64,000 bases of DNA, from NCBI RefSeq assembly GCF_900176345.1, contig NZ_FWXU01000001.1:543775-607774 (forward strand). Reading direction: 5' to 3'. This DNA comes from Rhizobium sp. RU36D. GTDB lineage: Bacteria; Pseudomonadota; Alphaproteobacteria; Rhizobiales; Rhizobiaceae. The position numbers were made by a program, and so were the translations under genes. Below, piece after piece: positions 32,218 to 40,956 of the stretch. Position 1 is the stretch's first letter; each line of letters starts with the position of its first letter. The notes under the pieces are model-generated. The model was not told the DNA's origin, did no database searches, and was given only the letters and a program-made list of their open reading frames with translations.

Positions 32218-33753
32218 ATGGTGACACTATCTCGTCGTCAGACCCTCGGTCTGGGCGCTGCTGCTTTCGTTTCGAGCGTCCTCGCAGGTCGTATTCCGGC
32301 CTTCGCCCAGGATGCTTCCACGCTGACAATTGCGTACAACGTCAACCTGCCATCCTTCGATCCGACGGTCGGTCCGTCGGCGGTCAATCCGACCATTCAG
32401 GCGATTTATCGGTCGATCTTCGATCAGTTCGTCGGTCAGGCGCCCGACCTCTCCTTCCAGCCAGGCCTGCTCACCGCATGGGGCTGGAGCGACGACAAGA
32501 AGCAGATCTGGATGGACGTCCGCGAAGGCGTCAAATGGCATGACGGTTCGGATTTCACCCCGGAAGACGTGGTCTGGTCGCTGGAGCGCGCTGCCAAGGC
32601 CGAAACCGGCAACCCGATCCAGTTTGTCTGGTCGACGGCCGGCAACTACAAGATCGAAGGCAACAAGATCACCGGCGATGTGCTGCGCTTCGAGCCGACT
32701 TTCTTCAAGTGGATGGCCTTCCTGACCGGCTATGTCATGCCCAAGGCCTATTACGAGAAGGTTGGCGCAGAAGGCTTCGAAAAGAAACCTGTCGGCACAG
32801 GTCCGTACATGGTCGATGCCTATGAGGGCAACGCCTTCCTGCGGCTCAAGGCCAACCCCAACTACTTCGGCACCAAGCCGGCATTCGAGACCGTTGTCTT
32901 CAAGTTCGTGCCCGATGGCACCAGCCGTGTGGCGGAAGTCGAGTCCGGCTCTTCCGATATCACGCTCGAAATTCCCTATGAAGAATTCGACCGCCTGAAG
33001 GAAAAGTCGGGCCTTGCCGGCGTCGCAACCCCGATCTCCGACATCGGCATGATCTTCCTGAACAATATCGATGCGATGAACGACAAGAACGTTCGTCTCG
33101 CCGCCCATCACGCCATCGACAAGAAGGCTATCGTCGACCGCCTGCTGCGCGGCTACGGCGTGCCGATCGATACGCTGGAAGCGCCGGAATACGATGCCTA
33201 TGATGCGTCCATCGTCGTCGGCTACGATCCGGAAAAGGCGAAGACCCTACTCGCCGCCTCCGGTTTCTCGACCGACAAGCCGGTCAAGTTCAAGATCCAG
33301 ACCACCCGCGGCTTCAAGCCGAAGGACTACGAGATGATCCAGGCGATCGTCGGCATGTGGCGCAAAGTCGGGATCGAGGCCGAGATTGAAGTCTACGAAA
33401 TCGCCAAGCATTACGAATTGCGTGCCGCCGACCAGCTGGCGCCGGCTGCCTTCTACAACTGGGGCAACGCGATCGCCGACCCCACGACCTCGACCGGCTT
33501 TGCCATGTTCGGCCCCTCGCCGCATTCGGTCTGGAATACCGACGACCTCGACGCCATGATCGGGCCGCTGTGGGGCGAAGCCGATGAGGCCAAGCGTATT
33601 GCGGGCTGGAAGGCCGTCAGCAAGTATATCGCTGAGGAGGGCTATGTGATCCCGCTTCTGCAATATGCCCAGCCGGTCATCTACAAGAACACGCTGAAGG
33701 TCACGCCAAACGTATCCGGCGCCCTTGAGCCGATCCTGGTGACGAAGGCCTGA
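32218..33753 (+). CDS. ABC importer periplasmic binding protein, peptide/nickel (SBP_bac_5) family, Tat signal
   Basis: 511 residues. N-terminal SRRQTLGLGAAAFVSSVLAG is a twin-arginine signal with cleavage near AFAQ, followed by the family 5 fold (NVNLPSFDPTVGPSAVNPTI, GWSDDKKQIWMDVREGVKWHDG, GVPIDTLEAP). Such proteins bind peptides and also aromatic or opine-like solutes. Start ATG 32218 with GGAG upstream. It leads an operon with two permeases and two ATPases, and is separated from them by a large inverted repeat that would favour more binding protein than permease. A cluster operator lies upstream. The ligand is unknown; the regulation suggests a pathway substrate. Confidence 0.9.
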   Translation: MVTLSRRQTLGLGAAAFVSSVLAGRIPAFAQDASTLTIAYNVNLPSFDPTVGPSAVNPTIQAIYRSIFDQFVGQAPDLSFQPGLLTAWGWSDDKKQIWMDVREGVKWHDGSDFTPEDVVWSLERAAKAETGNPIQFVWSTAGNYKIEGNKITGDVLRFEPTFFKWMAFLTGYVMPKAYYEKVGAEGFEKKPVGTGPYMVDAYEGNAFLRLKANPNYFGTKPAFETVVFKFVPDGTSRVAEVESGSSDITLEIPYEEFDRLKEKSGLAGVATPISDIGMIFLNNIDAMNDKNVRLAAHHAIDKKAIVDRLLRGYGVPIDTLEAPEYDAYDASIVVGYDPEKAKTLLAASGFSTDKPVKFKIQTTRGFKPKDYEMIQAIVGMWRKVGIEAEIEVYEIAKHYELRAADQLAPAAFYNWGNAIADPTTSTGFAMFGPSPHSVWNTDDLDAMIGPLWGEADEAKRIAGWKAVSKYIAEEGYVIPLLQYAQPVIYKNTLKVTPNVSGALEPILVTKA

Positions 33754-33813
33754 TCTGGAGACATCACGTCTGTCGGCTCCGTGCCACAGGCGTGACCTCG
33801 CAACGATGTAGTA

Positions 33814-33989
33814 CCCCCCTCTGTCCTGCCGGACATCTCCCCCTCAAGGGGGGAGAACAGCAAGGTTTTGCCGCCCCACCTCATTGCTCAGGTCGGGATT
33901 GAATTCGGTGTCACTGGATGCCGGGCGATGGACGGGCAACATCCGATCTCCCCCCTTGAGGGGGAGATGTCCGGCAGGACAGAGGGGGG
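33814..33989. repeat. Long inverted repeat, rhizobial intergenic palindrome type
   Basis: Two perfect 43-nt arms, 33814-33856 and 33947-33989, 90 bp apart. Each arm itself can form a hairpin (CCCCCTCAAGGGGG core). It occupies the gap between the binding protein and permease genes. Sequences of this form are widely repeated in rhizobial genomes, from memory; a copy-number search would confirm it. Confidence 0.85.
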
Positions 33990-34085
33990 TGAACGGCCGG
34001 CATGAATTCGCCGAGCAATGCACTGCTATACCAAGACATGCCAGTGAAGCTCGGCGGAGCCATCGTCCGACAGAACGGAATACCA

Positions 34086-35093
34086 ATGACTGCCGTATCC
34101 ATCCTCAACCGCCTTGTCATGGCCGCCATTACCCTGTTTGGCGTCGGGCTCGTCGTTTTTGTCCTGTTGCGCATCGTCCCCGGCGATCCCATCGCCATGA
34201 TGATCTCGCCGGGGGCAAGCCCAGCCGACATCGCCGCTTTGCGCGCCCATTACGGGCTGGATGCCAGCCTGCCGGTGCAATTCGGCATATGGCTGAAGAA
34301 CGTCCTGGTCGGTGATTTCGGCACCTCGATCTCGTTGCGGCGCGATGTGCTGGAACTGCTCCTGGAGCGCCTGCCGGCGACCCTGGAACTGGCCTTTGCC
34401 GCGTTGATCCTTGGCGTCGTCAGCGGCGGCGTGATCGCGGTCATCGGAACGCTCCTGCGCCGCACCCCAGCAGAACCGATCGTCGACTTTCTCAATGGCC
34501 TGTTCCTGGCCGTCCCGGATTTCGTCTGGGCGCTGGTTCTGGTTCTGGTGTTCGGCGTCTTCCTGCCGATCTTTCCACTGTCCGGGCGGCTGGATCCCTC
34601 CCTCCAGACGGAATTCGCGACCTCCTTCTACCTCCTGGAAAGCATCGTCACGCTTCGCTTCACGGTCGCCGCCGATATCCTGTCGCATATGATCATGCCG
34701 ATGCTGGCGCTTGGCCTTCCTCTCTCTGCCGTGATCGTTCGGACGCTGAAGGAAGCGCTGCTCGAGGCGATGGTGCAGGATTATGTTCTGCTGGCCCGCC
34801 TGAAGGGCATGTCGAGCCTGAGGCTCGTGTTGCAGGAGGCGCTGCGCAATGCCATCGGTCCGACACTGACACTGACGGGCGTGCAGTTCACCTTCATGAT
34901 CGGCGGTACCGTCATCGTGGAACGCATCTTTTCCTACCCCGGCATCGGCAACATGGCGATCGACGCCGTCATCAACCGCGACCTGCCGCTGATCCAGGGC
35001 CTGGTGCTGATGTTCGGCCTGCTGTTCATCGTCATCAACATCCTTGTCGACATGCTGGCGGTGGTTTTCAATCCGAGGATTGCCCATGGCTGA
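34086..35093 (+). CDS. ABC importer permease, DppB-like
   Basis: 335 residues, about six transmembrane helices (first: LNRLVMAAITLFGVGLVVFV). The conserved cytoplasmic EAA loop with DYVLLARLKGMSSLR and the DPI/PG signature RIVPGDPIAMMISPGAS are of the DppB family. ATG 34086 with GGAA upstream; the earlier in-frame start at 34002 overlaps the repeat tail. Second gene of the operon. Confidence 0.9.
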   Translation: MTAVSILNRLVMAAITLFGVGLVVFVLLRIVPGDPIAMMISPGASPADIAALRAHYGLDASLPVQFGIWLKNVLVGDFGTSISLRRDVLELLLERLPATLELAFAALILGVVSGGVIAVIGTLLRRTPAEPIVDFLNGLFLAVPDFVWALVLVLVFGVFLPIFPLSGRLDPSLQTEFATSFYLLESIVTLRFTVAADILSHMIMPMLALGLPLSAVIVRTLKEALLEAMVQDYVLLARLKGMSSLRLVLQEALRNAIGPTLTLTGVQFTFMIGGTVIVERIFSYPGIGNMAIDAVINRDLPLIQGLVLMFGLLFIVINILVDMLAVVFNPRIAHG

Positions 35094-35973
35094 GGCTGTC
35101 ATCACCAAGACGATCGCACCCCGCCGCCGCGGAACCCTGGGCGCGCTTCTGGCGGAACCCCGCGTGGTGTGGGGCGGCGGCTTCATCCTGCTGCTCGTGC
35201 TGCTAGCGGTCTTCGCGCCCTGGATCGCACCGAAGGACCCGCTGGAGCAGGACCTGATGCTGTCCACACTGCCGCCGGTCACCTATTCCGGCGCAGAACC
35301 AGGCTTCTATTTCGGCACTGATGATCTCGGCCGCGACGTGCTTTCCCGCATGATCCATGGCACACGGATCGCGCTGATCGTCGCCTTCGTCGCCGCTACG
35401 CTTGCAGCACTGATCGGTACCGTGCTCGGCCTAATCGCGGGCTGGTATGGCGGCTGGGCGGACAAGATCATCTCCCGGCTCGTGGATATCTGGATGGCAT
35501 TTCCGCCTGTCCTGCTGTCAGTGCTGCTTGTCGCCGTCCTCGGCTCCGGACTGCATTCCGTCATCGCCGCGATCGTCATCATCGACTGGACTCGGTTCTG
35601 CCGGGTCGTCCGCGCCGAGACCATTGCCCAGGCCAGCATGGACTATGTCACCGCCGCCAAGACCATCGGCTTCTCGCGCTTTCAGATCCTCAAGAACGAA
35701 ATCCTGCCGAATGTCGCACCGGTGCTCGTCGCCCTGCTGAGCCTTGAGATGGGCATCGCCGTGATCGTCGAGGCCATCCTGTCCTTCGTCGGGCTGTCGC
35801 TATCCTCGGACACACCAACCTGGGGCGGCATGATCGCGCAGGGTCGTCAGACGATCCACCATAGCTGGTGGGTGCTCGCAGCGCCGCTTGTCATGCTGTT
35901 TGCGACAGTGCTTGCCTTCAATCAGCTCGGTAACGGCTTGCGCCGGGCACTGGATCCGGTGATGCGCCGATGA
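35086..35973 (+). CDS. ABC importer permease, DppC-like
   Basis: 295 residues, about five or six helices. N-terminal extension APRRRGTLGALLAEPRVVWG, then FGTDDLGRDVLSRMIHGTRI, a DppC signature, and an EAA-type loop DYVTAAKTIGFSRFQILKNE. The start at 35086 overlaps the DppB stop by 8 nt, indicating coupling. Third gene of the operon. Confidence 0.92.
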   Translation: MAEAVITKTIAPRRRGTLGALLAEPRVVWGGGFILLLVLLAVFAPWIAPKDPLEQDLMLSTLPPVTYSGAEPGFYFGTDDLGRDVLSRMIHGTRIALIVAFVAATLAALIGTVLGLIAGWYGGWADKIISRLVDIWMAFPPVLLSVLLVAVLGSGLHSVIAAIVIIDWTRFCRVVRAETIAQASMDYVTAAKTIGFSRFQILKNEILPNVAPVLVALLSLEMGIAVIVEAILSFVGLSLSSDTPTWGGMIAQGRQTIHHSWWVLAAPLVMLFATVLAFNQLGNGLRRALDPVMRR

Positions 35974-36854
35974 CCCCTCTTCTATCCATTGAGGCGCTCA
36001 GCGCCATCTCCACCCGTGATAACGGCCAACCGGTTCTGCGCGATGTCTCCCTGACGCTGGAGCGTGGCGAAGTGCGCGGCCTGGTCGGCGAAAGCGGTGC
36101 CGGCAAATCGACGATCGCCAAGGCACTGCTCGGAATCCTGCCGGCCACCGTCCAGGTCACCGGCGGCTGGATCCGCTTCGACGGGCGCGATCTGCTGAAG
36201 CTCGATGCCCGCGCGCTGCGCGACATCATGGGCACCGAAATCTCGCTGATCCCCCAGGACCCGCAGACAGCGCTTAATCCGGGTCGCCGGATCGAGGCAC
36301 AATTGACCGACGGGCTGCGGCTCAAGCGCGGGATGAGCAAAAGCGCCGCCCATGAGAAAGCATTGAAGCTTCTGGAGGAGGTTCACATCCGTGACCCCGA
36401 ACGGGTGCTGCGGGCCTATCCGCACGAGCTTTCTGGCGGCATGCGCCAGCGTATCCTGATCGCGGCCGCCTTTGCGCTGGAACCCAAGCTGGTGGTGGCG
36501 GACGAGCCGACAACGGCCCTGGACGTGACGGTGCAAAAGCAGATCCTGCGGCTGATCCGCCGCATGCAGGAAGCCCATGGCACCGGCGTGATCTTCGTGA
36601 CCCACGACCTCGGCGTCGTCGCTCAGATCTGCGACAGCGTCACGCTTCTCTATGCCGGCAAGGTGATCGAGCAGGGATCGACGGCCGACGTGCTGACCGC
36701 GCCGAAACATCCCTACACCCGCGCCCTGATCGCGGCCGGGCCGCGCTATGACCGACCGGATGCGGGGCTCGAACCGGTGCCGGACGCCATCTTCGATGAC
36801 CTCAGGCGAGAAATCGGTTTGGTAAAAGCCGTGGAGGCCAGCAATGTCCAGTGA
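35970..36854 (+). CDS. ABC importer ATPase, DppD-like
   Basis: 294 residues. Walker A GESGAGKST, Q-loop SLIPQDPQTALNPG, signature ELSGGMRQRILIAAAFA, Walker B VVADEPTTALDVTVQ and His switch FVTHDLGVVAQ. The shorter C-terminal oligopeptide extension with the (G)P(R)Y cluster (AAGPRYDRPD) is characteristic of DppD/OppD; no cysteines for an iron-sulphur cluster are visible. Starts with a 4-nt overlap of the DppC stop (ATGA). Confidence 0.93.
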   Translation: MTPLLSIEALSAISTRDNGQPVLRDVSLTLERGEVRGLVGESGAGKSTIAKALLGILPATVQVTGGWIRFDGRDLLKLDARALRDIMGTEISLIPQDPQTALNPGRRIEAQLTDGLRLKRGMSKSAAHEKALKLLEEVHIRDPERVLRAYPHELSGGMRQRILIAAAFALEPKLVVADEPTTALDVTVQKQILRLIRRMQEAHGTGVIFVTHDLGVVAQICDSVTLLYAGKVIEQGSTADVLTAPKHPYTRALIAAGPRYDRPDAGLEPVPDAIFDDLRREIGLVKAVEASNVQ

Positions 36855-37689
36855 TCTGCTCGTCGCTAAAGGCATCGAAGTCACCTATGGCGGCGGTCCT
36901 AGTCTTTTAGGCCGGCTGCCCGGCGTCCGTGTCCTGCACGGCATCGATATCCGCATCGGCCGCGGCGAGACAGTGGGCATCGTCGGTGAGAGCGGCTCCG
37001 GCAAGACGACGCTAGGCCGCGCCCTGCTGCGTCTCGTGGATGTCTCCAGTGGCCAGATCACCTTCGACGGCCGCGATATAACCCACATGCCGGATCGCGA
37101 GATGCGGCCCTTACGTCGGCGCATGCAGATGATCTTTCAGGATCCGATGGCCTCGCTCAATCCGCGCCACTCGATCCGCCGGATCCTGAGCGAACCGCTT
37201 TTTCTCCATGGCATCGCCACGAGCCGGGATGCGGCAGAGAAGCTGGTGCGCCAAATGCTGGACCGGGTGACCCTTCCGGCCGTCATGCTGGACCGCAATC
37301 CCCATGAACTCTCGGGCGGACAACGGCAGCGGATCGGCATTGCCCGGGCAGCCCTGATGCGCCCGGATTTCGTCCTGGCGGATGAGATCGTCTCAGGCCT
37401 TGATGTATCGACCCAGGCGCAGGTTCTCAACCTGCTGAAAGCCCTGTGCCGGGAAATGGGCCTGTCGATGGCCTTTATCAGCCATGACCTCTCGGTCATC
37501 CGCGCCGTCTGCGACCGGGTCTATGTGATGCGGTTCGGCAAGGTGGTTGAGGAAGGCCCGTGCGAAAAGGTCTTCGCCAATCCGCAATCGGACTACACCC
37601 GCACGCTGCTCGATGCCATCCCGCTGCCGGAAATCGACCGGGACTGGCTGACACGGGGCCAGGCTTCTGACATGGCAGCTGCCTCATGA
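36844..37689 (+). CDS. ABC importer ATPase, DppF-like
   Basis: 281 residues. Walker A GESGSGKTT, Q-loop MIFQDPMASLNPRHS, signature ELSGGQRQRIGIARAALM, Walker B VLADEIVSGLDVS, His switch ISHDLSVIRAVC. It has the OppF/DppF-type Q-loop and C-terminal ANPQSDYTRTLLDAIP. It overlaps the DppD stop by 11 nt. Last gene of the importer operon. Confidence 0.93.
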   Translation: MSSDLLVAKGIEVTYGGGPSLLGRLPGVRVLHGIDIRIGRGETVGIVGESGSGKTTLGRALLRLVDVSSGQITFDGRDITHMPDREMRPLRRRMQMIFQDPMASLNPRHSIRRILSEPLFLHGIATSRDAAEKLVRQMLDRVTLPAVMLDRNPHELSGGQRQRIGIARAALMRPDFVLADEIVSGLDVSTQAQVLNLLKALCREMGLSMAFISHDLSVIRAVCDRVYVMRFGKVVEEGPCEKVFANPQSDYTRTLLDAIPLPEIDRDWLTRGQASDMAAAS

Positions 37690-37782
37690 GGCAGTTGGCG
37701 CGGTGACATGACTTCGCTGCGCCGGACAAGCGGGAACCGGCGCCAGCCGACATAAGGGACCCGCGCAAAAGGGGAATGACCA

Positions 37783-38376
37783 ATGAGATCCGTCTTGACG
37801 CTGGCAGCGGCATCGCTGCTCGCCTCGATATCGCTTGCCCAGGCGGCAGGCCTGCCCGGCCTTCGCGGCCACGATCATACCGGCGTCACCGTGCCTGATA
37901 TCGCCGAGGCCGAAGCCTTCTTCACCGACGTGCTGGGCTGCGCCAAGGCCATGTCCTTCGGGCCGATCGCCGATGACAAGGGCACCTTCATGACCGACGC
38001 CCTGGGTGTCGACCCCAAGGCCGCCATCAAGACCATCACGCTGATGCGCTGTGGTTTCGGATCGAATGTCGAGCTGTTCCAGTACGTGGCGCCCGACCAG
38101 CGCAAGCTGGAGCACAAGAACAGCGATATCGGCGCCTTCCACATCGCCTTCTATGTCGATGATGTCGCGGCGGTCAAAACCTATCTGGATAGCAAGAAGG
38201 TACCCACGCGTCTCGGGCCGATCCCGATCACCGAGGGACCCGCAGCCGGCCAGACCATTCTTTACTTCCAGGCGCCCTGGGGCCTGCAGTTCGAAGCCAT
38301 CAGCTATCCCAATGGCATGGCTTATGAGAAGGATGCGACCACCAAGCTTTGGGACCCCAAGGACCCCGCCAAGTAA
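37783..38376 (+). CDS. Exported VOC (glyoxalase/dioxygenase fold) protein
   Basis: 197 residues. MRSVLTLAAASLLASISLAQ is a Sec signal peptide with likely cleavage after AQA. The mature part is one VOC domain: RGHDHTGVTVPDIAEAEAFF, NVELFQYVAPD, GAFHIAFYVDDVAAV, LQFEAISYPNG. The four expected metal ligands (two His, two Glu) are in place, so it may bind Fe, Mn or Zn and handle an extracytoplasmic substrate. Secreted VOC proteins are unusual. It lies 93 bp after the importer operon and convergent with the AraC gene. Aromatic ring-cleaving or binding functions are both possible. Confidence 0.8.
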   Translation: MRSVLTLAAASLLASISLAQAAGLPGLRGHDHTGVTVPDIAEAEAFFTDVLGCAKAMSFGPIADDKGTFMTDALGVDPKAAIKTITLMRCGFGSNVELFQYVAPDQRKLEHKNSDIGAFHIAFYVDDVAAVKTYLDSKKVPTRLGPIPITEGPAAGQTILYFQAPWGLQFEAISYPNGMAYEKDATTKLWDPKDPAK

Positions 38377-38389
38377 AGTTGGAAATCCC

Positions 38390-38415
38390 GCGGCGCCGGC
38401 ACTGTCCGGCGCTGC
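38390..38415. terminator. Stem-loop between convergent VOC and AraC genes
   Basis: 10-bp GC-rich stem (38390-38399 with 38406-38415, one G-T pair) and a 6-nt loop. No T-run follows, so its termination strength is uncertain. Confidence 0.4.
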
Positions 38416-38426
38416 GGCCTATCTCC

Positions 38427-39419
38427 CTACCGACGGCGATTGAGGGTCTGCGACGGGCTTTCCCCGAAGCGCTGGCGATAGGCCTGTGCAGCACGCCCAA
38501 GATGGCCGAAACCCGCCGCAAAGGCAGCATCCGCGACCGATGTCGTCGGAGCCGCGCGATCGGTCAGCGCCGCACGGAACTGGTCGAGCCGGATCTCCAG
38601 CAGGACATCGCCGATCGTCATGTTGCGGGAGCGCTTGAACGCATCCTGAAGCGATCGCAGACTGACGCCGGCATGGGCGGCAATATCGGCCGACGAGATC
38701 GGCCGGCCTGCATGCTCGCGCATGAAAGCCTCCGCACGGCTGACGGCGACAGGTGCTGCCGCACGTGCCGGCTGATCGAAATCGACAGAACGGCTATGGG
38801 AAAACCCGGTCAACAACAGCGTCGTCAATCCATCCCGGAGCATGACCTGATAGGCTTCCGGCATGGCCTCGCAATGTTCGGCTGAACTTACCATCATCTC
38901 GACATGCCGAGCGAGCCCCTGCCCGGCCGAAGAGGTCAAATCAACGCCGGCCGCGAACTCCACGCAGTGCTCGCTTCGCCCGCCCAGCGCCAGGAATTGC
39001 CGCTGCATGATCTCCCGGTCGATCAGGACGATGATCTTCTCGCAGTCTTCGCTCCAGGTCATGCGTGTCGCAAGCGTGGGCGATAGCAGCGATGCCCGAC
39101 TGCCGGGCGCACTGTCACAGCTACTGGTTCCGCAGCGAATATGGGCCGCGCCATTGACCGGGATCTGCAGCAGGAAAAACCGCGCTAGCTCGCCCGGGTC
39201 AATATCTACGCGCGCGCCATAGGAGACGTAATTCACCGAGAAGCCGGGAAGGGCCACCGCATTGTGGCGCGCATGGAACGTATCGGAGTTGCGTCCCGTG
39301 GGACCGAGAAAATGCGGACAGAAGATCCGGCCAATCGCATCACGAGCCTCGTCTACCGATGTGGTGTCGACCAGTCGGTTTCGTCCCAGCGGTGTTGTCT
39401 GCCTTTGCATCATTGCCAT
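38427..39419 (-). CDS. AraC-family transcriptional regulator (IifR-like position)
   Basis: About 330 residues. N-terminal ligand-binding region of the AraC_binding_2 type (residues about 40-180) and a C-terminal double helix-turn-helix (SSADIAAHAGVSLRSLQDAF and TTSVADAAFAAGFGHLGRAA). ATG 39419 is chosen over ATG 39536, because the longer version would run through the divergent promoter. Divergent from the flavin reductase-SDR-indole monooxygenase unit; in Acinetobacter an AraC regulator similarly accompanies the iif indole genes. Probably an activator responding to indole or its oxidation product (inference). Confidence 0.85.
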   Translation of the reverse strand: MAMMQRQTTPLGRNRLVDTTSVDEARDAIGRIFCPHFLGPTGRNSDTFHARHNAVALPGFSVNYVSYGARVDIDPGELARFFLLQIPVNGAAHIRCGTSSCDSAPGSRASLLSPTLATRMTWSEDCEKIIVLIDREIMQRQFLALGGRSEHCVEFAAGVDLTSSAGQGLARHVEMMVSSAEHCEAMPEAYQVMLRDGLTTLLLTGFSHSRSVDFDQPARAAAPVAVSRAEAFMREHAGRPISSADIAAHAGVSLRSLQDAFKRSRNMTIGDVLLEIRLDQFRAALTDRAAPTTSVADAAFAAGFGHLGRAAQAYRQRFGESPSQTLNRRR

Positions 39420-39540
39420 ACCGCGTCTCTCCGGGAGCTCGTAACGCGCGGTCGACCTGACAAGGGTCAAGTTTGCCGAAAATGGATAACTGCCTGCGCG
39501 ATCCGGATTGAGAAACAACACAACCGCGCTGATCATCAGC

Positions 39541-39600
39541 TTACTTTAAATATAAAGGGAACGGAAGCACCGTTCCCAGGGAACATGACAATGGGAACGG
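39541..39600 (+). promoter_or_regulatory. Weak operator copy 8 and alternative hairpins at the flavin reductase start
   Basis: TTACTTTAAATATAAAGGGA (39541-39560) matches the cluster operator at about 12 of 20 positions. Next come GGGAACGG (39557-39564), CCGTTCCC (39570-39577), GGGAAC (39579-39584, overlapping the Shine-Dalgarno) and GGGAACGG (39593-39600, inside the coding start). The single CCGTTCCC can pair with the upstream or the downstream copy; only the downstream pairing hides the start at 39585. Confidence 0.4.
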
Positions 39601-40103
39601 ACCTGTTTCGTGCGGGCATGCGAAAGCTTGCCGGCGCCGTTAATATCATCACGACTGTGGATGCCTCCGGGCAGCGCTGCGGCATAACGGCGACTGCCGT
39701 GTGCTCGCTATCCGTCGAACCGCCATCGCTGATCGCCTGCGTCAATCGCGCGACCTCCGTGGGCACCGTGATACCCACCAGCCGGATCTTCTGCGTCAAC
39801 GTGCTGAGCCATGACCAGCAATCCATAGCAGATACCTTCGCGGGTCGCAGCGGGCTGGCGCGAGACGAACGCTTCACCGCAGGGCATTGGAGCGTGCTGA
39901 GCACCGGGGCGCCCGCCTTGGATGATGCGCGTGTGAGCTTCGACTGCGAACTGGTCGAGACAACCGAATATGCGACCCACATGATCCTGGTAGGGCGCGT
40001 GGTCCTGACGCGGCTCGGCACCGATCTCCTGCCGCCGCTGGTCTATGGCGATGGAGCCTATCTAGCCGCGCTGGACCCGCGGGCCCATGCCGCAGCCAAC
40101 TGA
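39585..40103 (+). CDS. Flavin reductase, StyB/IifD-like component
   Basis: About 172 residues of the FMN-binding split-barrel reductase family (FRAGMRKLAGAVNIITTVD, CGITATAVCSLSVEPPSLIA, VYGDGAYLAAL). It gives reduced FAD to the monooxygenase encoded two genes downstream, as StyB and IifD do. Start ATG 39585 with AGGGAA; ATG 39591 also in frame. First of three co-directional genes (SDR, then monooxygenase) with about 33-nt gaps and strong AAAAAGGGGAA ribosome sites before the next two. Confidence 0.87.
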   Translation: MTMGTDLFRAGMRKLAGAVNIITTVDASGQRCGITATAVCSLSVEPPSLIACVNRATSVGTVIPTSRIFCVNVLSHDQQSIADTFAGRSGLARDERFTAGHWSVLSTGAPALDDARVSFDCELVETTEYATHMILVGRVVLTRLGTDLLPPLVYGDGAYLAALDPRAHAAAN

Positions 40104-40136
40104 CTTAAAAACTGACAAGCAAAAAGGGGAACAAAC

Positions 40137-40922
40137 ATGCGCGGACTCGAAGGCAAGACAGCGATCCTGTCGGGCGGAGCAACGCTGATCGGCCAGTCGG
40201 TCGCCGAGGTCCTGACGGGCTACGGCATCCATGTCGCGATCGCGGATATCAATGTAGAGGCGGGATCGGCCGCCGCAGACCGCCTTGGCGAACGCTGCTC
40301 CTTCATCAAGGCCGACGTGACCAGCGACGATGACGTGAAGGCGCTGGTGGAAACCACCGTCAAGAAGACCGGCCGATTGGACTTCCTGGTCAACGTCGCC
40401 TGCACCTATCTCGACAATGGCGCTGAGACCACGCGGACCGATTGGCTTAAGGCGCTCGATGTCAACATCGTCGGCTCGGTCATGCTGATGCAGGCCGCAC
40501 GCCCTCATCTGGCCAAGAACAAGGGCGCCATCGTCAATTTTGGCTCCATCTCCGCCCGCGTCGCCCAGACCGGTCGATGGGTCTATCCCGTTTCCAAGGC
40601 AGCCATCCTGCAACTCACCCGCAACCAGGCCATGGATCTGGCGCCTGACGGCATCAGGGTCAATGCAGTGTCGCCCGGCTGGACCTGGAGCAACATCATG
40701 GTGGAACTGTCAGGCAATGACCGGGCCAAGACAGACGGCGTGGCAAAGCCGTTCCACCTGTTGGGCCGCACCGGCAATCCGGCCGAGGTCGGCGAAGCGG
40801 TCGCCTTCCTGCTCTCCGACAATGCGAGCTTCATCACCGGTACCGATATCAAGGTCGATGGTGGCTATACGGCCATGGGCCCCGAACGCGCCGAACCGGC
40901 GATCCCGCTGCTGATGGCCTGA
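40137..40922 (+). CDS. Short-chain dehydrogenase/reductase, IifB-like position
   Basis: 261 residues. SDR with the glycine motif changed to ILSGGATLIGQSVAEV, catalytic Ser in FGSISARVAQTG, YxxxK in YPVSKAAILQL, and C-terminal TGTDIKVDGGYTAMG. Strong ribosome site AAAAAGGGG. In the iif operon an SDR (IifB) oxidises indole-2,3-dihydrodiol, preventing indigo formation; gene order reductase-SDR-monooxygenase makes that role likely. A general alcohol dehydrogenase remains possible. Confidence 0.83.
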   Translation: MRGLEGKTAILSGGATLIGQSVAEVLTGYGIHVAIADINVEAGSAAADRLGERCSFIKADVTSDDDVKALVETTVKKTGRLDFLVNVACTYLDNGAETTRTDWLKALDVNIVGSVMLMQAARPHLAKNKGAIVNFGSISARVAQTGRWVYPVSKAAILQLTRNQAMDLAPDGIRVNAVSPGWTWSNIMVELSGNDRAKTDGVAKPFHLLGRTGNPAEVGEAVAFLLSDNASFITGTDIKVDGGYTAMGPERAEPAIPLLMA

Positions 40923-40956
40923 GTCTCAAAAACGCATCACAAAAAAGGGGAATGAC

